This document shows, piece after piece, positions 1-9,136 of a DNA stretch of 64,000 nt. Source of the DNA: Novipirellula caenicola. Lineage in GTDB: Bacteria > Planctomycetota > Planctomycetia > Pirellulales > Pirellulaceae. The notes under the pieces were generated by a model. That model was not told the origin of the DNA. It was given only the letters and a program-made list of their open reading frames with translations, and ran no database searches. The translations under genes were made by a program, and so were the position numbers. The stretch spans positions 372,001 to 436,000 of the forward strand of contig NZ_BAABRO010000004.1 of assembly GCF_039545035.1 (NCBI RefSeq). The letters run 5' to 3'. Each line of letters begins with the position of its first letter. Position 1 is the stretch's first letter.

Positions 1-1
1 C

Positions 2-529
2 GTCGCGTATTGGGATGTTTCGGACGTCATTTTCCAAACTCCGCTCGATTCGCTCTGGCAATCGGTAGCAATGCGTCCCGATCGGATCCACGCGGTGATC
101 GAACCGAAGGGCTACCCCGACAACGCCGTGATTCCCGCTTGGTCGTTGTCGATCCACGATCCTTGGCACCGACGCAACGCTTTTGAGCTGTTAAAACGCA
201 ATCCGTTCTTGAATAGCGGATTTGCTGCGGGAACTGCGGCGACGCTGCACCGCTATTTCTCTGCAGCCCACCGCATGCGGACAGGCCCCGAGCTTGCGGG
301 AACCACCGATTGGGGCGACCAAATGGGATTGAATCTGTACTGCCACCAACAACCCGATCGTTGGCATGCTGCAGACCAAGGCTGGAACTATTGCGTGCAC
401 GACCGTCACGTGGGCGAGGTCACCGTATCGCCCGAGGGATTGGTGATCAGCCGCCGCATTGGCAAGATACCGGTCGTGCACGGCAACGCCCGTTCGGTGC
501 GTCAGTTTGCAATTTCAGTTCATCATTAG
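2..529 (+). CDS. GT-A-like glycosyltransferase, 5' truncated
   Basis: The reading frame is open from base 2 to the stop at 527-529 (about 175 residues), so the start lies outside the window. Features typical of nucleotide-sugar transferases are visible: an acidic segment YWDVSDVIFQTPL near the left edge (position of a DxD-like metal site), LNSGFAAGT about residues 70-78, WGDQMGLNLY about 103-112, and a C-terminal PVVHGNA. In GT-A enzymes such motifs line the donor and acceptor pocket. The exact family cannot be assigned without the N-terminus. It lies 14 bp upstream of a second glycosyltransferase on the same strand, so both probably belong to a surface polysaccharide or glycan-decoration operon running in from the left. 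Reading frame: near certain. Glycosyltransferase role: moderate confidence. Confidence 0.75.
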   Translation, partial: VAYWDVSDVIFQTPLDSLWQSVAMRPDRIHAVIEPKGYPDNAVIPAWSLSIHDPWHRRNAFELLKRNPFLNSGFAAGTAATLHRYFSAAHRMRTGPELAGTTDWGDQMGLNLYCHQQPDRWHAADQGWNYCVHDRHVGEVTVSPEGLVISRRIGKIPVVHGNARSVRQFAISVHH

Positions 530-543
530 AAAGGCAAACCAGC

Positions 544-1146
544 TTGCATCTCTTCATGATTTCGCTGCCCGACGATCACCGTCGTCGGCAATCTGGTTTA
601 AGCAAAATCCAACCGCTGAATTTGCCCTTCGAGGTGGTCGACGGCGTGGAAGCAACGAAATGGCGACTCGATCAATTGCCGGTCTCGGCTCAGACGTTAC
701 GTGAAATGCGAATCGGCGAGATCGGTTGTTATCTCGCTCATCTGCGTGCATTACGCCGGGTGGTCGATTATCGATTGCCTTGGGCCTGCGTCCTGGAAGA
801 CGATTTTTGTTTCGAGCCTGATCCCGACTTCGGACTGGTCGAAATCGAGAACTCGCTGCCTCGTCAGTTCGACTACATCCATCTGCAACGCAACATTGGG
901 CAAAACAGCAAATTCGCTGTCGTCGAAAACCAAGGGCCATTTAACCGTGTTTGCGAAACCCCGCTGGGCACGGTGGGCTATTTGATCTCGTATCATCTAG
1001 CCAAAGAGATCCTGCAGAAACACAGCCAATGCAAAGAACCGATTGACCATCTGTACGCAAAACTTTCGCATCGGGGATTGTTTTACGCCCCCGTCAAACC
1101 ATTGGTGGGTGTCCAATTGGGACTCGACTCGGCGATCAATCCGTGA
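544..1146 (+). CDS. Glycosyltransferase family 25-like protein
   Basis: About 200 residues from TTG 544. AAAGG lies 9-10 bases upstream; ATG 556 is an alternative start that leaves the fold intact. The protein shows the GT25 (LPS/LOS glycosyltransferase) pattern: an N-terminal MISLPDDHRRR strand, EVVDGVEATKW, GEIGCYLAHLRALRRV (the GxxGCxxSH-like region with A for S), then ACVLEDDF, whose acidic residues match the family metal-binding EDD motif. PLGTVGYLIS and the C-terminal PIDHLYAKL match the acceptor end. GT25 enzymes transfer sugars, often galactose or glucose, to surface glycans or hydroxylysine-like acceptors; the substrate here is unknown. The gene follows the previous glycosyltransferase by 14 bp and its end overlaps the convergent symporter gene by 11 bp. 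The frame is open further upstream, but that part is a shadow of the previous gene. Confidence 0.82.
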   Translation: MHLFMISLPDDHRRRQSGLSKIQPLNLPFEVVDGVEATKWRLDQLPVSAQTLREMRIGEIGCYLAHLRALRRVVDYRLPWACVLEDDFCFEPDPDFGLVEIENSLPRQFDYIHLQRNIGQNSKFAVVENQGPFNRVCETPLGTVGYLISYHLAKEILQKHSQCKEPIDHLYAKLSHRGLFYAPVKPLVGVQLGLDSAINP

Positions 1147-2644
1147 CTTCGTCAGTCGCGGTCGTTTCGGCGGTTCCCAGTATCCACCCGATTGCGAATC
1201 CAACCGCACTGCAAATCGTTCCGGCCAATTCGTGAGGCAGCGGGACGCCGTAGGATTCGAGCCAAGGTTCGAAAAAGACCTCCCACCCGAGCAACATGTG
1301 CAGCGACCAGACGGTGATCCCAAACAACATCGCGAGCTTGGCAGCGAGTGACGGAATATTGTCGAATCGTAACCCCACCAAGAATGGAACCACCAAGCTG
1401 ACCAGCGCCATCGAGTAGGACGCTTGAACCAATTCGTAGGCTCCTTCCCCACGATACGCCAACCAAGCCGAAGCGGCCGTGACCAATACGATTGCCACCC
1501 GCTGCAGTTGCAGCAATCCATTCTGGGTCGGCGGATTCGAGCGTGCTTTCCGCCACAGCGGTTCGACCAAGTTATGAGCCATTACCGCCGATGGTGCCAT
1601 CACAGCGCTGACGATCGTCGATAGCACTGCCGAGACAATGGCTAGAAAAAACACCAACAGCAGCACTGGATTGAGCAGCTTGCTGGCGACCAGGATGACG
1701 ACGCCATCGAGTTCGCCTTCGGCACGCGGCAACAACAAATGGGCAGCCATCCCGGTGCCAACGGGCAAGACGCCCATCAACAAGTAGCCCGCTCCGGCCC
1801 ACAAACAAGCTCGCGAAGCGACTTGGTCGCTCTTGGCCGAAAAGATTCGCTGCATCAAGTCTTGCATCGGCAAATTCCCCAGCGATCCGATTGCCAACGC
1901 ACTGATCGCGACCATCGTGTCACGCCAAAACGTCGGTGGGTCAGCGATCCGCCAGCGTGATGCGTCAATCTCGGTTTGCATCACCGACACCCCTTCGACG
2001 ATCGATCCATCACCAAGGTGGACCAGAATCGCGTGTCCGAGTAACAGCAACCCGAGCAAGATAAACGACATCTGAATCGCGTCGGTCCACGTGATCGTCC
2101 ACATCCCGCCAAGCAAGGTGTAGCCAGTCCCGATCGTGGCGACCGCCAAGATGCCCCAATCTCGCGGAATTCCAAAAAACACGTCAAGCAATTGGGCAAG
2201 CGCAAAAAACTGAGCAGCAACCCAGCCAAAGTAACTGGGCACGATGATCAGCGACGACATGATCTCGGCCGTTTTTCCAAAGCGGCGAAAGAAGAAGTCG
2301 GGAACCGTCAAAATTCCCATCCGCCACATCGGAGCGGCAACAAACAAACCGGCTAGAAACAAACAGCCAGCGATCCCGATCGGATCGAGCATCGCTTTAC
2401 GAAGCCCTTCATTGCCCACTTCGTCGGCGGTCGTCATCAGCGACTCGGCACCAAACCACGTCGCGATAATCGTGATTGTCGCCAGCGACGTGGGCAATCG
2501 ACGACCTGCGAGTACGAAATCCTCAACGTTGCGGACGCGGCGTTGGGCGATAAAGCCAACCACGTACATGGCGATCAGATAGACGATCAAGGCGCCCAAA
2601 AACAGAGAGTACATCCCCGAGGGCAACGCAGAGGATTCTGGCAT
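1136..2644 (-). CDS. Sodium:solute symporter (SSS family)
   Basis: Starting at ATG 2644 gives about 502 residues with a periplasmic N-terminus and roughly 13 hydrophobic helices, the usual SSSF architecture. Family signatures: the first helix GALIVYLIAMYVVGF followed by RRVRNVEDFVLAGRRLP, then ATWFGAESLMTTADEVGNEG (the helix 2 substrate/sodium region), and a long GYTLLGGMWTITWTDAIQ stretch diagnostic of the family. Members import sugars, amino acids, sialic acid or other solutes with Na+; the substrate cannot be told from sequence. The frame is open another 45 codons upstream, but that part is polar and unlike the family, so ATG 2644 is preferred; there is no clear Shine-Dalgarno. It is monocistronic here and overlaps the GT25-like gene tail to tail by 11 bp. 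Confidence 0.9.
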   Translation of the reverse strand: MPESSALPSGMYSLFLGALIVYLIAMYVVGFIAQRRVRNVEDFVLAGRRLPTSLATITIIATWFGAESLMTTADEVGNEGLRKAMLDPIGIAGCLFLAGLFVAAPMWRMGILTVPDFFFRRFGKTAEIMSSLIIVPSYFGWVAAQFFALAQLLDVFFGIPRDWGILAVATIGTGYTLLGGMWTITWTDAIQMSFILLGLLLLGHAILVHLGDGSIVEGVSVMQTEIDASRWRIADPPTFWRDTMVAISALAIGSLGNLPMQDLMQRIFSAKSDQVASRACLWAGAGYLLMGVLPVGTGMAAHLLLPRAEGELDGVVILVASKLLNPVLLLVFFLAIVSAVLSTIVSAVMAPSAVMAHNLVEPLWRKARSNPPTQNGLLQLQRVAIVLVTAASAWLAYRGEGAYELVQASYSMALVSLVVPFLVGLRFDNIPSLAAKLAMLFGITVWSLHMLLGWEVFFEPWLESYGVPLPHELAGTICSAVGFAIGWILGTAETTATDEVTD

Positions 2645-2963
2645 AGGCGTAGGAAGGTGAAAGGATCCCGAGACCGGCGCAAATTTGTCGCGACATATTA
2701 GCGAAATCTTTGTCGCTGCCGACCCCAAAAACTTCAGAAAACCCGGAAAGATTCGTCTCCCGGCAATCGCACCACCCAAGCCGTGATTACCGGGACCGTG
2801 ACCTCCCTAATATTATCGATAAGAGATTGGATTTCGGCTACAAATCCCTGCCATTTTCAGGGCAAAAGAGCTCGCATCCGACCATCACCCTCGCAGCGGT
2901 CTCTGCCGCAGGCCGCGATCCCCGTTGGCGGGTCGAAACGCGACGTTTTTCTATTCGTGTTGC
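2645..2963. other. Intergenic region, symporter promoter side
   Basis: This 319-bp gap separates the symporter start from the end of the second kinase gene; both are on the minus strand, so it should hold the symporter promoter and the kinase transcript end. I see no convincing -35/-10 pair, no U-tailed hairpin and no credible ORF. The stretch around 2895-2930 is GC-rich with short imperfect inverted repeats. Confidence 0.4.
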
Positions 2964-5705
2964 CTATTCGTGTCGGAGCATCGCATCGAAGTTATTGCGG
3001 CCGCTGAACTCGCGAAGTTCGGCCACAAAATCCTCTAACGCAACTTCATTGCGAATCGGCCGGTGCTGCAGCGGATGCACGACAATTTTCGGATGGCGAT
3101 ACTCGACGAAATGAGACCGGTCGGCGGTAAACATCCCTCGTGCGTGCCGAATCGAGGGCATCAGTGGCACCGTGTGCAGCGGCACCAAATGAGGAACCGC
3201 CTCACCCTCGGGCTCTTCTATCGACCATATTTCGAGTTCATCCGTGTCAAAGCCAACCAGACGACGCGCCGTGGAGTCCGGAAAAACGAAGCTGTATTTC
3301 TGGTCCTTCCGCATCGACCTCGATCCGGCTTCCATCTCCGTCGGATCTTGGTGATCGAGCGGGAATGCACGGACCCCCGCGCCATCAGCGGTCCGCGTCA
3401 ATCGAATCAGCATGGTGTGATTCCGATTCACGATCGCTTGCAAATCGCGACGAAGCAGTGACGCCGGTTCGGCCGAATTGCCTTGCTCTTTGACCGTCCC
3501 AATCGCCGTGCCATTACAAAACGATAACGAAGTTAATTTCCATTCGGTATCGATCATTCCAAGCTCAAATGTCTCGACGGTCGGCAACGACATTTGCGAG
3601 CGAAAGTCGATGCAGACAATCTCGAGCAACGCCGTCGGACTGCCCGATAAAATTGCGAACGTCAACGTCGTCTCGCGATCGCATTGCGTTTCCAACAACA
3701 AGACTTGCCGAGAGCCGTCGCTATTGGATTCGTTTTCCGATCGTTCCGATTGCCAAACAAAGTTTTCGGATTGCAGATCCCACACCCCAATCGTCTCGCC
3801 GCGATCCGATGACACCAACGCATAAGCCTTTTTACCGGCAAAACGAAATGCGTGGACGTTGTGTGGAATCGAGCGTTCATCCTCCTGACGCACTCGATCC
3901 TTTGCAACATGGTAGGTCGCGATTCGTCGAGAGTTGTCCCTCTGGTCCCAAGCGATTACGATGTCGCTTCCGTCGCTGGACATTGCGGCGGCCGCGACAT
4001 CCGGCCGGGCATCGCGAATGTCCGCAGGTGCACTCAGCGACAAAATCCGGTGCCGTACGGTGTCGATCCAAAATCCACGGCCCTCTCTTGAAAGGGCGAC
4101 CAAGGTGGCTGCATTCGAACCCAAGACCATTTTTTCAACGCGGATGGGAACATTAAACGTCTGAGCACGCGGCGTCGTACTGCCATGAAAAGCGATCAAG
4201 GCAAGATGGTGATACAAGAACCCACGAAAATCCTCGTGGACCGTCCAAAGCGATTGTTCCATCTGGTCCCAATCCGAATCCTTCATGGCTGCGATGGCGG
4301 CTTCAATCGCTTCGTGGCTCTCGTTAGCAGCAACTTGCCGAGCAAAGCTTTGCAATCGCGATTGCTCGACACTTGATTGCTCGCTGAGCGACTGCAATTG
4401 AATGTTGGCGGCTTTCGTTTTCGCGATCGACATCTGCAGCGCATGCATTTTCTGGTTGGCATCGGCTTCGAGCTTCTTTGACTTTTCAACCAAAGCCAAC
4501 CGTTCGACCTGCGTCGCCTCGGCATCGTTTCGCAAGCGAATGGCCAGCGATTCGGCGTGTTGGACCGCCGCTTGCCGCCGCCGCAGCGTCTCGATCAATT
4601 CCGTGAGTTGCTTTTCGCTCTGTCGCAGCGAATTGAATTCTTCGATCAGCTGTGCTTCGCTTTGAATTAGTCGCTGGCTTTGCATGGCGGCGGATCGCCA
4701 ATTGGCAGTCACCAACAAAATCGCCATTAGCAATACCGAGACAAACACTGCACACAATCCCTGCATCATCGGATTGCGTTTACCCCACAATCGCCAACGT
4801 TCCCAGGGGCCCGGTGCTCTGGCCACCAACGGACGGTTCTCTAAATAGTGAGTCAAATCCTTGGCAAATGCCGCTGCCGACCGATAGCGATCGCGTGGGT
4901 CACGGCAAGTTGCCTTGTCGACAATGGCCTGCATCCGCGGATTGCGATAAAACCTCAGCGAAACGAGTGGCGGCGGGCCGCGATGGATGACTGCGTCAAG
5001 AATCGCTGCAGGTGGCCCGTCAAAAGGACACCGCCCCGTCAACCGATCGATCAACAATATCCCCATCGAGTAGACGTCCGCTGACACGGTGGCAGGTGAT
5101 CGTCCCGACGCACACTCGGGCGCCATGTAGGCAGGCGTCCCATTGATCTCGACCGAATGGGAATCCGCGTCACATTCACGCTCCAAGGTGTCGCAATCGG
5201 ATAGCGGAACGGCGCTACCGAAATCACACAGGTACGGTTCCCCCTCGGCATCGACCAACACATTCTCGGGCTTGATATCACCATGAGCCCAGCCTTGTTC
5301 ATGGATGTAGTCGATCGCTAAAGCCAGTTTGCGGAGCCGCAGTACTTGTTCACGTTCGCCCAAACGAGTCGCATCACTTGTCCAATCACCTCCGCAAACC
5401 GCTTGCTGCACCAATCCCATTGCCGTTTGCGTCTCGAAAAAATCATACGCCGCGACGATGTTTGGATGCCGCAGCCGACACGCCAAATCGACTTCGCGTC
5501 GTGCACGTCCTCGAGGATCGGCATTGTCGTGGCCACTCTCTGCCACCGAATCCGTGTGCGATGACGGAATCGGAATCAGCTTGATTGCGACTTCACGATG
5601 CAATTCCTGATCGATGGCCAAAACAACATGGCCCCTTCGCCCCGTTCCCAATGTGCGATTGAACTTGAATCGTGACGGCAACTCGATCTTTGTGACCTGG
5701 CTCAT
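2964..5705 (-). CDS. Membrane-anchored Ser/Thr protein kinase with C-terminal propeller-like region
   Basis: This 913-residue protein has an N-terminal kinase domain (about 13-290): glycine loop GTGRRGHV, the ATP-anchoring Lys in AIKL (about 42), catalytic loop HGDIKPEN (about 141-148), DFG (about 161-163) and a GTPAYMAPE activation-segment end. The usual HRD arginine is Gly, so it is a non-RD kinase, which often means activity without activation-loop phosphorylation. A single transmembrane helix follows (about 313-336), then a heptad-rich coiled coil (about 345-480) and a 400-residue C-terminal region with weak WD/propeller-like repetition, probably extracytoplasmic or a binding platform. 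Its ATG shares four bases (ATGA) with the stop of the upstream kinase gene, implying translational coupling. No target is evident; nearby FHA proteins are natural candidates. Confidence 0.9.
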   Translation of the reverse strand: MSQVTKIELPSRFKFNRTLGTGRRGHVVLAIDQELHREVAIKLIPIPSSHTDSVAESGHDNADPRGRARREVDLACRLRHPNIVAAYDFFETQTAMGLVQQAVCGGDWTSDATRLGEREQVLRLRKLALAIDYIHEQGWAHGDIKPENVLVDAEGEPYLCDFGSAVPLSDCDTLERECDADSHSVEINGTPAYMAPECASGRSPATVSADVYSMGILLIDRLTGRCPFDGPPAAILDAVIHRGPPPLVSLRFYRNPRMQAIVDKATCRDPRDRYRSAAAFAKDLTHYLENRPLVARAPGPWERWRLWGKRNPMMQGLCAVFVSVLLMAILLVTANWRSAAMQSQRLIQSEAQLIEEFNSLRQSEKQLTELIETLRRRQAAVQHAESLAIRLRNDAEATQVERLALVEKSKKLEADANQKMHALQMSIAKTKAANIQLQSLSEQSSVEQSRLQSFARQVAANESHEAIEAAIAAMKDSDWDQMEQSLWTVHEDFRGFLYHHLALIAFHGSTTPRAQTFNVPIRVEKMVLGSNAATLVALSREGRGFWIDTVRHRILSLSAPADIRDARPDVAAAAMSSDGSDIVIAWDQRDNSRRIATYHVAKDRVRQEDERSIPHNVHAFRFAGKKAYALVSSDRGETIGVWDLQSENFVWQSERSENESNSDGSRQVLLLETQCDRETTLTFAILSGSPTALLEIVCIDFRSQMSLPTVETFELGMIDTEWKLTSLSFCNGTAIGTVKEQGNSAEPASLLRRDLQAIVNRNHTMLIRLTRTADGAGVRAFPLDHQDPTEMEAGSRSMRKDQKYSFVFPDSTARRLVGFDTDELEIWSIEEPEGEAVPHLVPLHTVPLMPSIRHARGMFTADRSHFVEYRHPKIVVHPLQHRPIRNEVALEDFVAELREFSGRNNFDAMLRHE

Positions 5706-8700
5706 GGTGCCACCTCGGCCTTCTGATGGTCTTCCACATCGAGCCGCGTCATCGGAACGACGTGATCCAAATCGATAAACTCGATCGAGGTGGGATTCTT
5801 GCGAATTAGATAACGAGCCTCGGCTGTCAACTGCATCGATCGTGGATCGTCTACATGCTGGAGTGATGCAATCGCATGAAAGTCGTCCTTCCCGATTTCA
5901 CCAAACATCAATTGCCCACCATCGGCATAACAAGTAATCCAGCGGAGTTGCGACGGAATTGGATTGACAGCCACTTCGGATCGCCAAACCAGTGGACCTC
6001 GCAAACTGTTGACGGTTGTGGAATCACGCACCAATACGCTGTTGCCGACGCGGTTGCGGTTGGCACGCTGCATGATCCCCTCGTCCATCGGTTCGGCCAT
6101 CTCCGCTGGGACGATCCAGGTCGACCGTGCGTTCTCGGATGTTGGCAAAATCGATGCCGCCCTGCGGCTCATTCCCTTGATCGCTGCTCCGTTAACGGCC
6201 CACCACTGGTCGCTGGTGACGTAGATTTGAGTAGGCAGGATCTTGTCGGCATCCACGTTCGAAATTGGAACCACGACGGTCATGATTTCATGAGTCGGAC
6301 GCCGGATTGGCAATCCGGGGCGTGGTGGAGGGCGGAATCCAATTTGGTAGGTTGCCGTCATGGCAAGATGGTGTATTCCCGTCGCGGAATAGACGTCGCT
6401 GATTGATGGAGCCTGGATCAAATCAATCTCTGCCGAGAACCACGTGTCAGCTCGGTCGTTGAGAAACCGCTTTAACGCAGCGTTGACATAGGCGTCATGC
6501 TGTCGGTCCCAGATCACTCCAGTACGGTCGCCATTCATGCGTATCAAGCGGAATGGTTCAAACCATTCCTCCGCGTGACGCTCGACCACTTGTTCGACTA
6601 ATCGATGTTTCTCCTCGGCTTGCCTCATCCGCTGCAGTCTCGCCGCGGATCGATGAAGATTCGGATTGCTCGATCGAGAGTACCAATTCGCATGCAAAGC
6701 TGCGGCGATGGCGTAGACAATCCCATGGCGTGGATGCACGATCGTTTGCTGGAGCTGCCAAATCGATTGCGTCGGTGGAGCGACCGAGTACAGCAATGTA
6801 TCGAACGGTTCTTGGTTGACGACCGTGTTCCAGTGCATCGTCTGCACGCCCAATCCGAACGTGATCGAATCGTGTTGTCCGCTATAACAAACCTGGCGGA
6901 CCGATCGAATCTCGCCGAGCTCGGACACGGTGGCGGTCGCCAAGTCAATCATCAACAACTGGGTTGCGGTTGGTGATCCGGCGCGAAACAACACGAATTT
7001 GTCGGGCGAATCGGTTTCGCCCCATTGCCATTCCTGGGCTCCAAAATCGTTTCCGAAGGGCGACAGGTCGATCGAACGAACCGGGATTGCCGACTGCTGT
7101 TGTTGGACAAGCGAAGCCAAGACATGCGTTTCCCATCCGTGCAGCGACGCGGGGATCTCCTGCAAACGACGCTTCGCTTCGTCAAAGTTTTCCGACTCAA
7201 TCGACTGACGCACCCGATGCAGCCGTTCTTTCAATAATTTGTCAGCTTCGCTCTGCAAACGCAGATGAACCAACGCCTGCTTGGTTTGCGAAACGGCAGA
7301 CGCGGTTCCTGCGATCTCTTGATGCAATTCTTCAATCTTGGCTTCTTCTGCTTTGAGCGATTCGGTGGTTTCGATCACCAACGCAGTGTTCCGCTGGGTT
7401 TGCTCAATCGCATGTTTCAATTTTTGAGATTCGATTTCAAAGGCAGCTCGTTGTTTCTCAGCCATGGTCTTGGCTGCTTGTGCCCGCCGCGTCGCCGCTT
7501 CGATCTCACTCAATCGCTGCTGCAAATCGGATTGCACTTGTTGACGCTGCGCGACAAGCTTGGCAGCGTCCTTTTCTCGCTGCGTCGCTTCCGCCATCGC
7601 TCGTCGTGCCGATAACCAACCGACGCTACTAATGAGAACGCCGAGCATCAATACGATTACGACGGCAGCGGAAAACTTGGCTTCGGCGGGATGGCGATGG
7701 CACCACCGAGTCACGCGTTCACGTACCGAAATCGGTCTCGCCTGTACCGGCAACCCCGCTAGAAAAAGCTGCAACTCATGAGCGAATTCGCTGCAGTTTG
7801 CATAGCGTTTGGCGGGATCGTAGGCCATCGCACGCTGACAAATCGCAACGAGGTTCGCATCGGCTTGCGGATTCAACTGCAAAATCGGCGTCGGTGCACT
7901 GTGGATCGCCATCTGTAACACCTCCGCAGCATTCCCCACAAACGGCGATTGCCCGGTAAGCAAAAAGTACAAACAAGCGGCAAGCGAATATTGATCGGTC
8001 GCCGGACCGATCGCGGCAATGTCGCCTCGAGCTTGCTCGGGCGGCATGTAGGCGGGCGTTCCCAACACCGAACCGTCGATCGTCAACGCGGAATCGAAAT
8101 CGAGTCGCTTGGCCAGACCGAAGTCCAATAGCTGAGGCTCGCGTTTGGTGTCGATGATAATATTGAGCGGCTTGACATCGCGGTGCACAATGCCGTGACG
8201 GTGAGCATAGTCGAGTGCCAATGCCAGTTTACGAATACAATCCGCAGCCTCGTGTTGCGACGGCGTTTGAGCGGCCGCAAACTCCTCCAACGTTGGGCCT
8301 TGTACATATTCCGTTGCGATAAAGTGTCGCCTTTCGACGCGACCGGCGTTCAGTACCGCGACGATATTGGGATGACGCAGCGAGGCCGCGGCTCGCGCCT
8401 CGGTGAGGAACCGCGCCGCTCGCTTTCGGTCACTCGCGTCGAAGTGCAGCAGTTTGACCGCGACGCTCCGCGACGTGTGCGTGTCGCTGCAAAGCCACAC
8501 CGTGCCGAAGGCGCCTTCACCGATGATGCGGCGAAGCTGGTAATGGCCTAGTCGCTTCGCGGATTCAGCCGCTGGGTCCAACGATGGCGACGTTCGCGTT
8601 TGGTCATCCGAATGTTTTGCTGCAGATGTTTTCGCTGGCGGTGTCACGACCGCCGCCATGGTCTGACCCGCGGCGGCAGGACGAGCCCGATTGGCGTAAA

Positions 8701-8806
8701 ACGACCGGTGACAGCTCGGGCAGCCTACCTTTTTTCCTAGCAGCGAGGCGTCAATCAGCGAGAACGTTTCGCAGGCCGGGCATTCGGTTTGAAGCTCGAT
8801 CGCCAA
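5702..8806 (-). CDS. Zinc-ribbon Ser/Thr protein kinase, membrane anchored
   Basis: This 1034-residue protein opens with a four-cysteine ribbon (C9, C12, C29, C32) as in MJ0042-type zinc fingers. A complete kinase domain follows (about 91-360): IGEGAFGTVW, VAVKLL, HRDVKPLN, DFGLAKR and GTPAYMPPEQARG, all expected catalytic residues. One transmembrane helix lies near 380-400, then a coiled coil (to about 530) and a long C-terminal region without a recognised domain. The only in-frame start is TTG 8806, because a stop lies four codons upstream; it has GAGG seven bases upstream. It is the first gene of a two-kinase operon: its stop overlaps the next kinase's start. It is divergent from the FHA genes, so a shared intergenic region controls both transcription units. 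Planctomycetes carry many such kinases; the signal sensed is unknown. Confidence 0.92.
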   Translation of the reverse strand: MAIELQTECPACETFSLIDASLLGKKVGCPSCHRSFYANRARPAAAGQTMAAVVTPPAKTSAAKHSDDQTRTSPSLDPAAESAKRLGHYQLRRIIGEGAFGTVWLCSDTHTSRSVAVKLLHFDASDRKRAARFLTEARAAASLRHPNIVAVLNAGRVERRHFIATEYVQGPTLEEFAAAQTPSQHEAADCIRKLALALDYAHRHGIVHRDVKPLNIIIDTKREPQLLDFGLAKRLDFDSALTIDGSVLGTPAYMPPEQARGDIAAIGPATDQYSLAACLYFLLTGQSPFVGNAAEVLQMAIHSAPTPILQLNPQADANLVAICQRAMAYDPAKRYANCSEFAHELQLFLAGLPVQARPISVRERVTRWCHRHPAEAKFSAAVVIVLMLGVLISSVGWLSARRAMAEATQREKDAAKLVAQRQQVQSDLQQRLSEIEAATRRAQAAKTMAEKQRAAFEIESQKLKHAIEQTQRNTALVIETTESLKAEEAKIEELHQEIAGTASAVSQTKQALVHLRLQSEADKLLKERLHRVRQSIESENFDEAKRRLQEIPASLHGWETHVLASLVQQQQSAIPVRSIDLSPFGNDFGAQEWQWGETDSPDKFVLFRAGSPTATQLLMIDLATATVSELGEIRSVRQVCYSGQHDSITFGLGVQTMHWNTVVNQEPFDTLLYSVAPPTQSIWQLQQTIVHPRHGIVYAIAAALHANWYSRSSNPNLHRSAARLQRMRQAEEKHRLVEQVVERHAEEWFEPFRLIRMNGDRTGVIWDRQHDAYVNAALKRFLNDRADTWFSAEIDLIQAPSISDVYSATGIHHLAMTATYQIGFRPPPRPGLPIRRPTHEIMTVVVPISNVDADKILPTQIYVTSDQWWAVNGAAIKGMSRRAASILPTSENARSTWIVPAEMAEPMDEGIMQRANRNRVGNSVLVRDSTTVNSLRGPLVWRSEVAVNPIPSQLRWITCYADGGQLMFGEIGKDDFHAIASLQHVDDPRSMQLTAEARYLIRKNPTSIEFIDLDHVVPMTRLDVEDHQKAEVAP

Positions 8807-8818
8807 AGCATCGCCTCA
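8807..8818 (-). promoter_or_regulatory. Ribosome binding site fixing a TTG start
   Basis: On the minus strand GAGG (plus positions 8814-8817) precedes TTG 8806 by seven bases. An in-frame stop at 8816-8818 excludes a longer protein, so this site decides the start of the zinc-ribbon kinase. Confidence 0.7.
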
Positions 8819-9136
8819 ATTACGGTGAAAAGTGCCGTCGTTCGCTCGCTTGCAAAATCAAGACCGCTGTACGCATTTGGTCAGCGAGCCAACGAATTTG
8901 AAGGGACTTCTTTCTCAAAACCCGGAAAAAGGAAATGGAACGAGGATTCGTTTGTCCCCCACGCCATCGCCGCTGAGGGTTAAACTAACATCATCGTAGT
9001 CTAACCGAGGCATCACGCGTGTGCATGACCTTTGGTTTACCGCTCCCCCTTTTCTATGCGACACGATCGAATCCGGGCTTCCCCGACGAAGTCCAGCTCG
9101 ACGTCGTCTCGTTCCGCTGTTCCTGCGAGTTTCGCC
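8819..9136. other. Divergent intergenic region between kinases and FHA operon
   Basis: About 320 bp separate the kinase start from ATG 9137 of the first FHA gene, so promoters in both directions should lie here. No consensus promoter stands out. Short ORFs crossing this stretch have no family resemblance and read into the FHA gene out of frame. The FHA frame is open back to 9032, but the N-terminal extension is basic and Ser-rich, without a domain. Confidence 0.4.
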
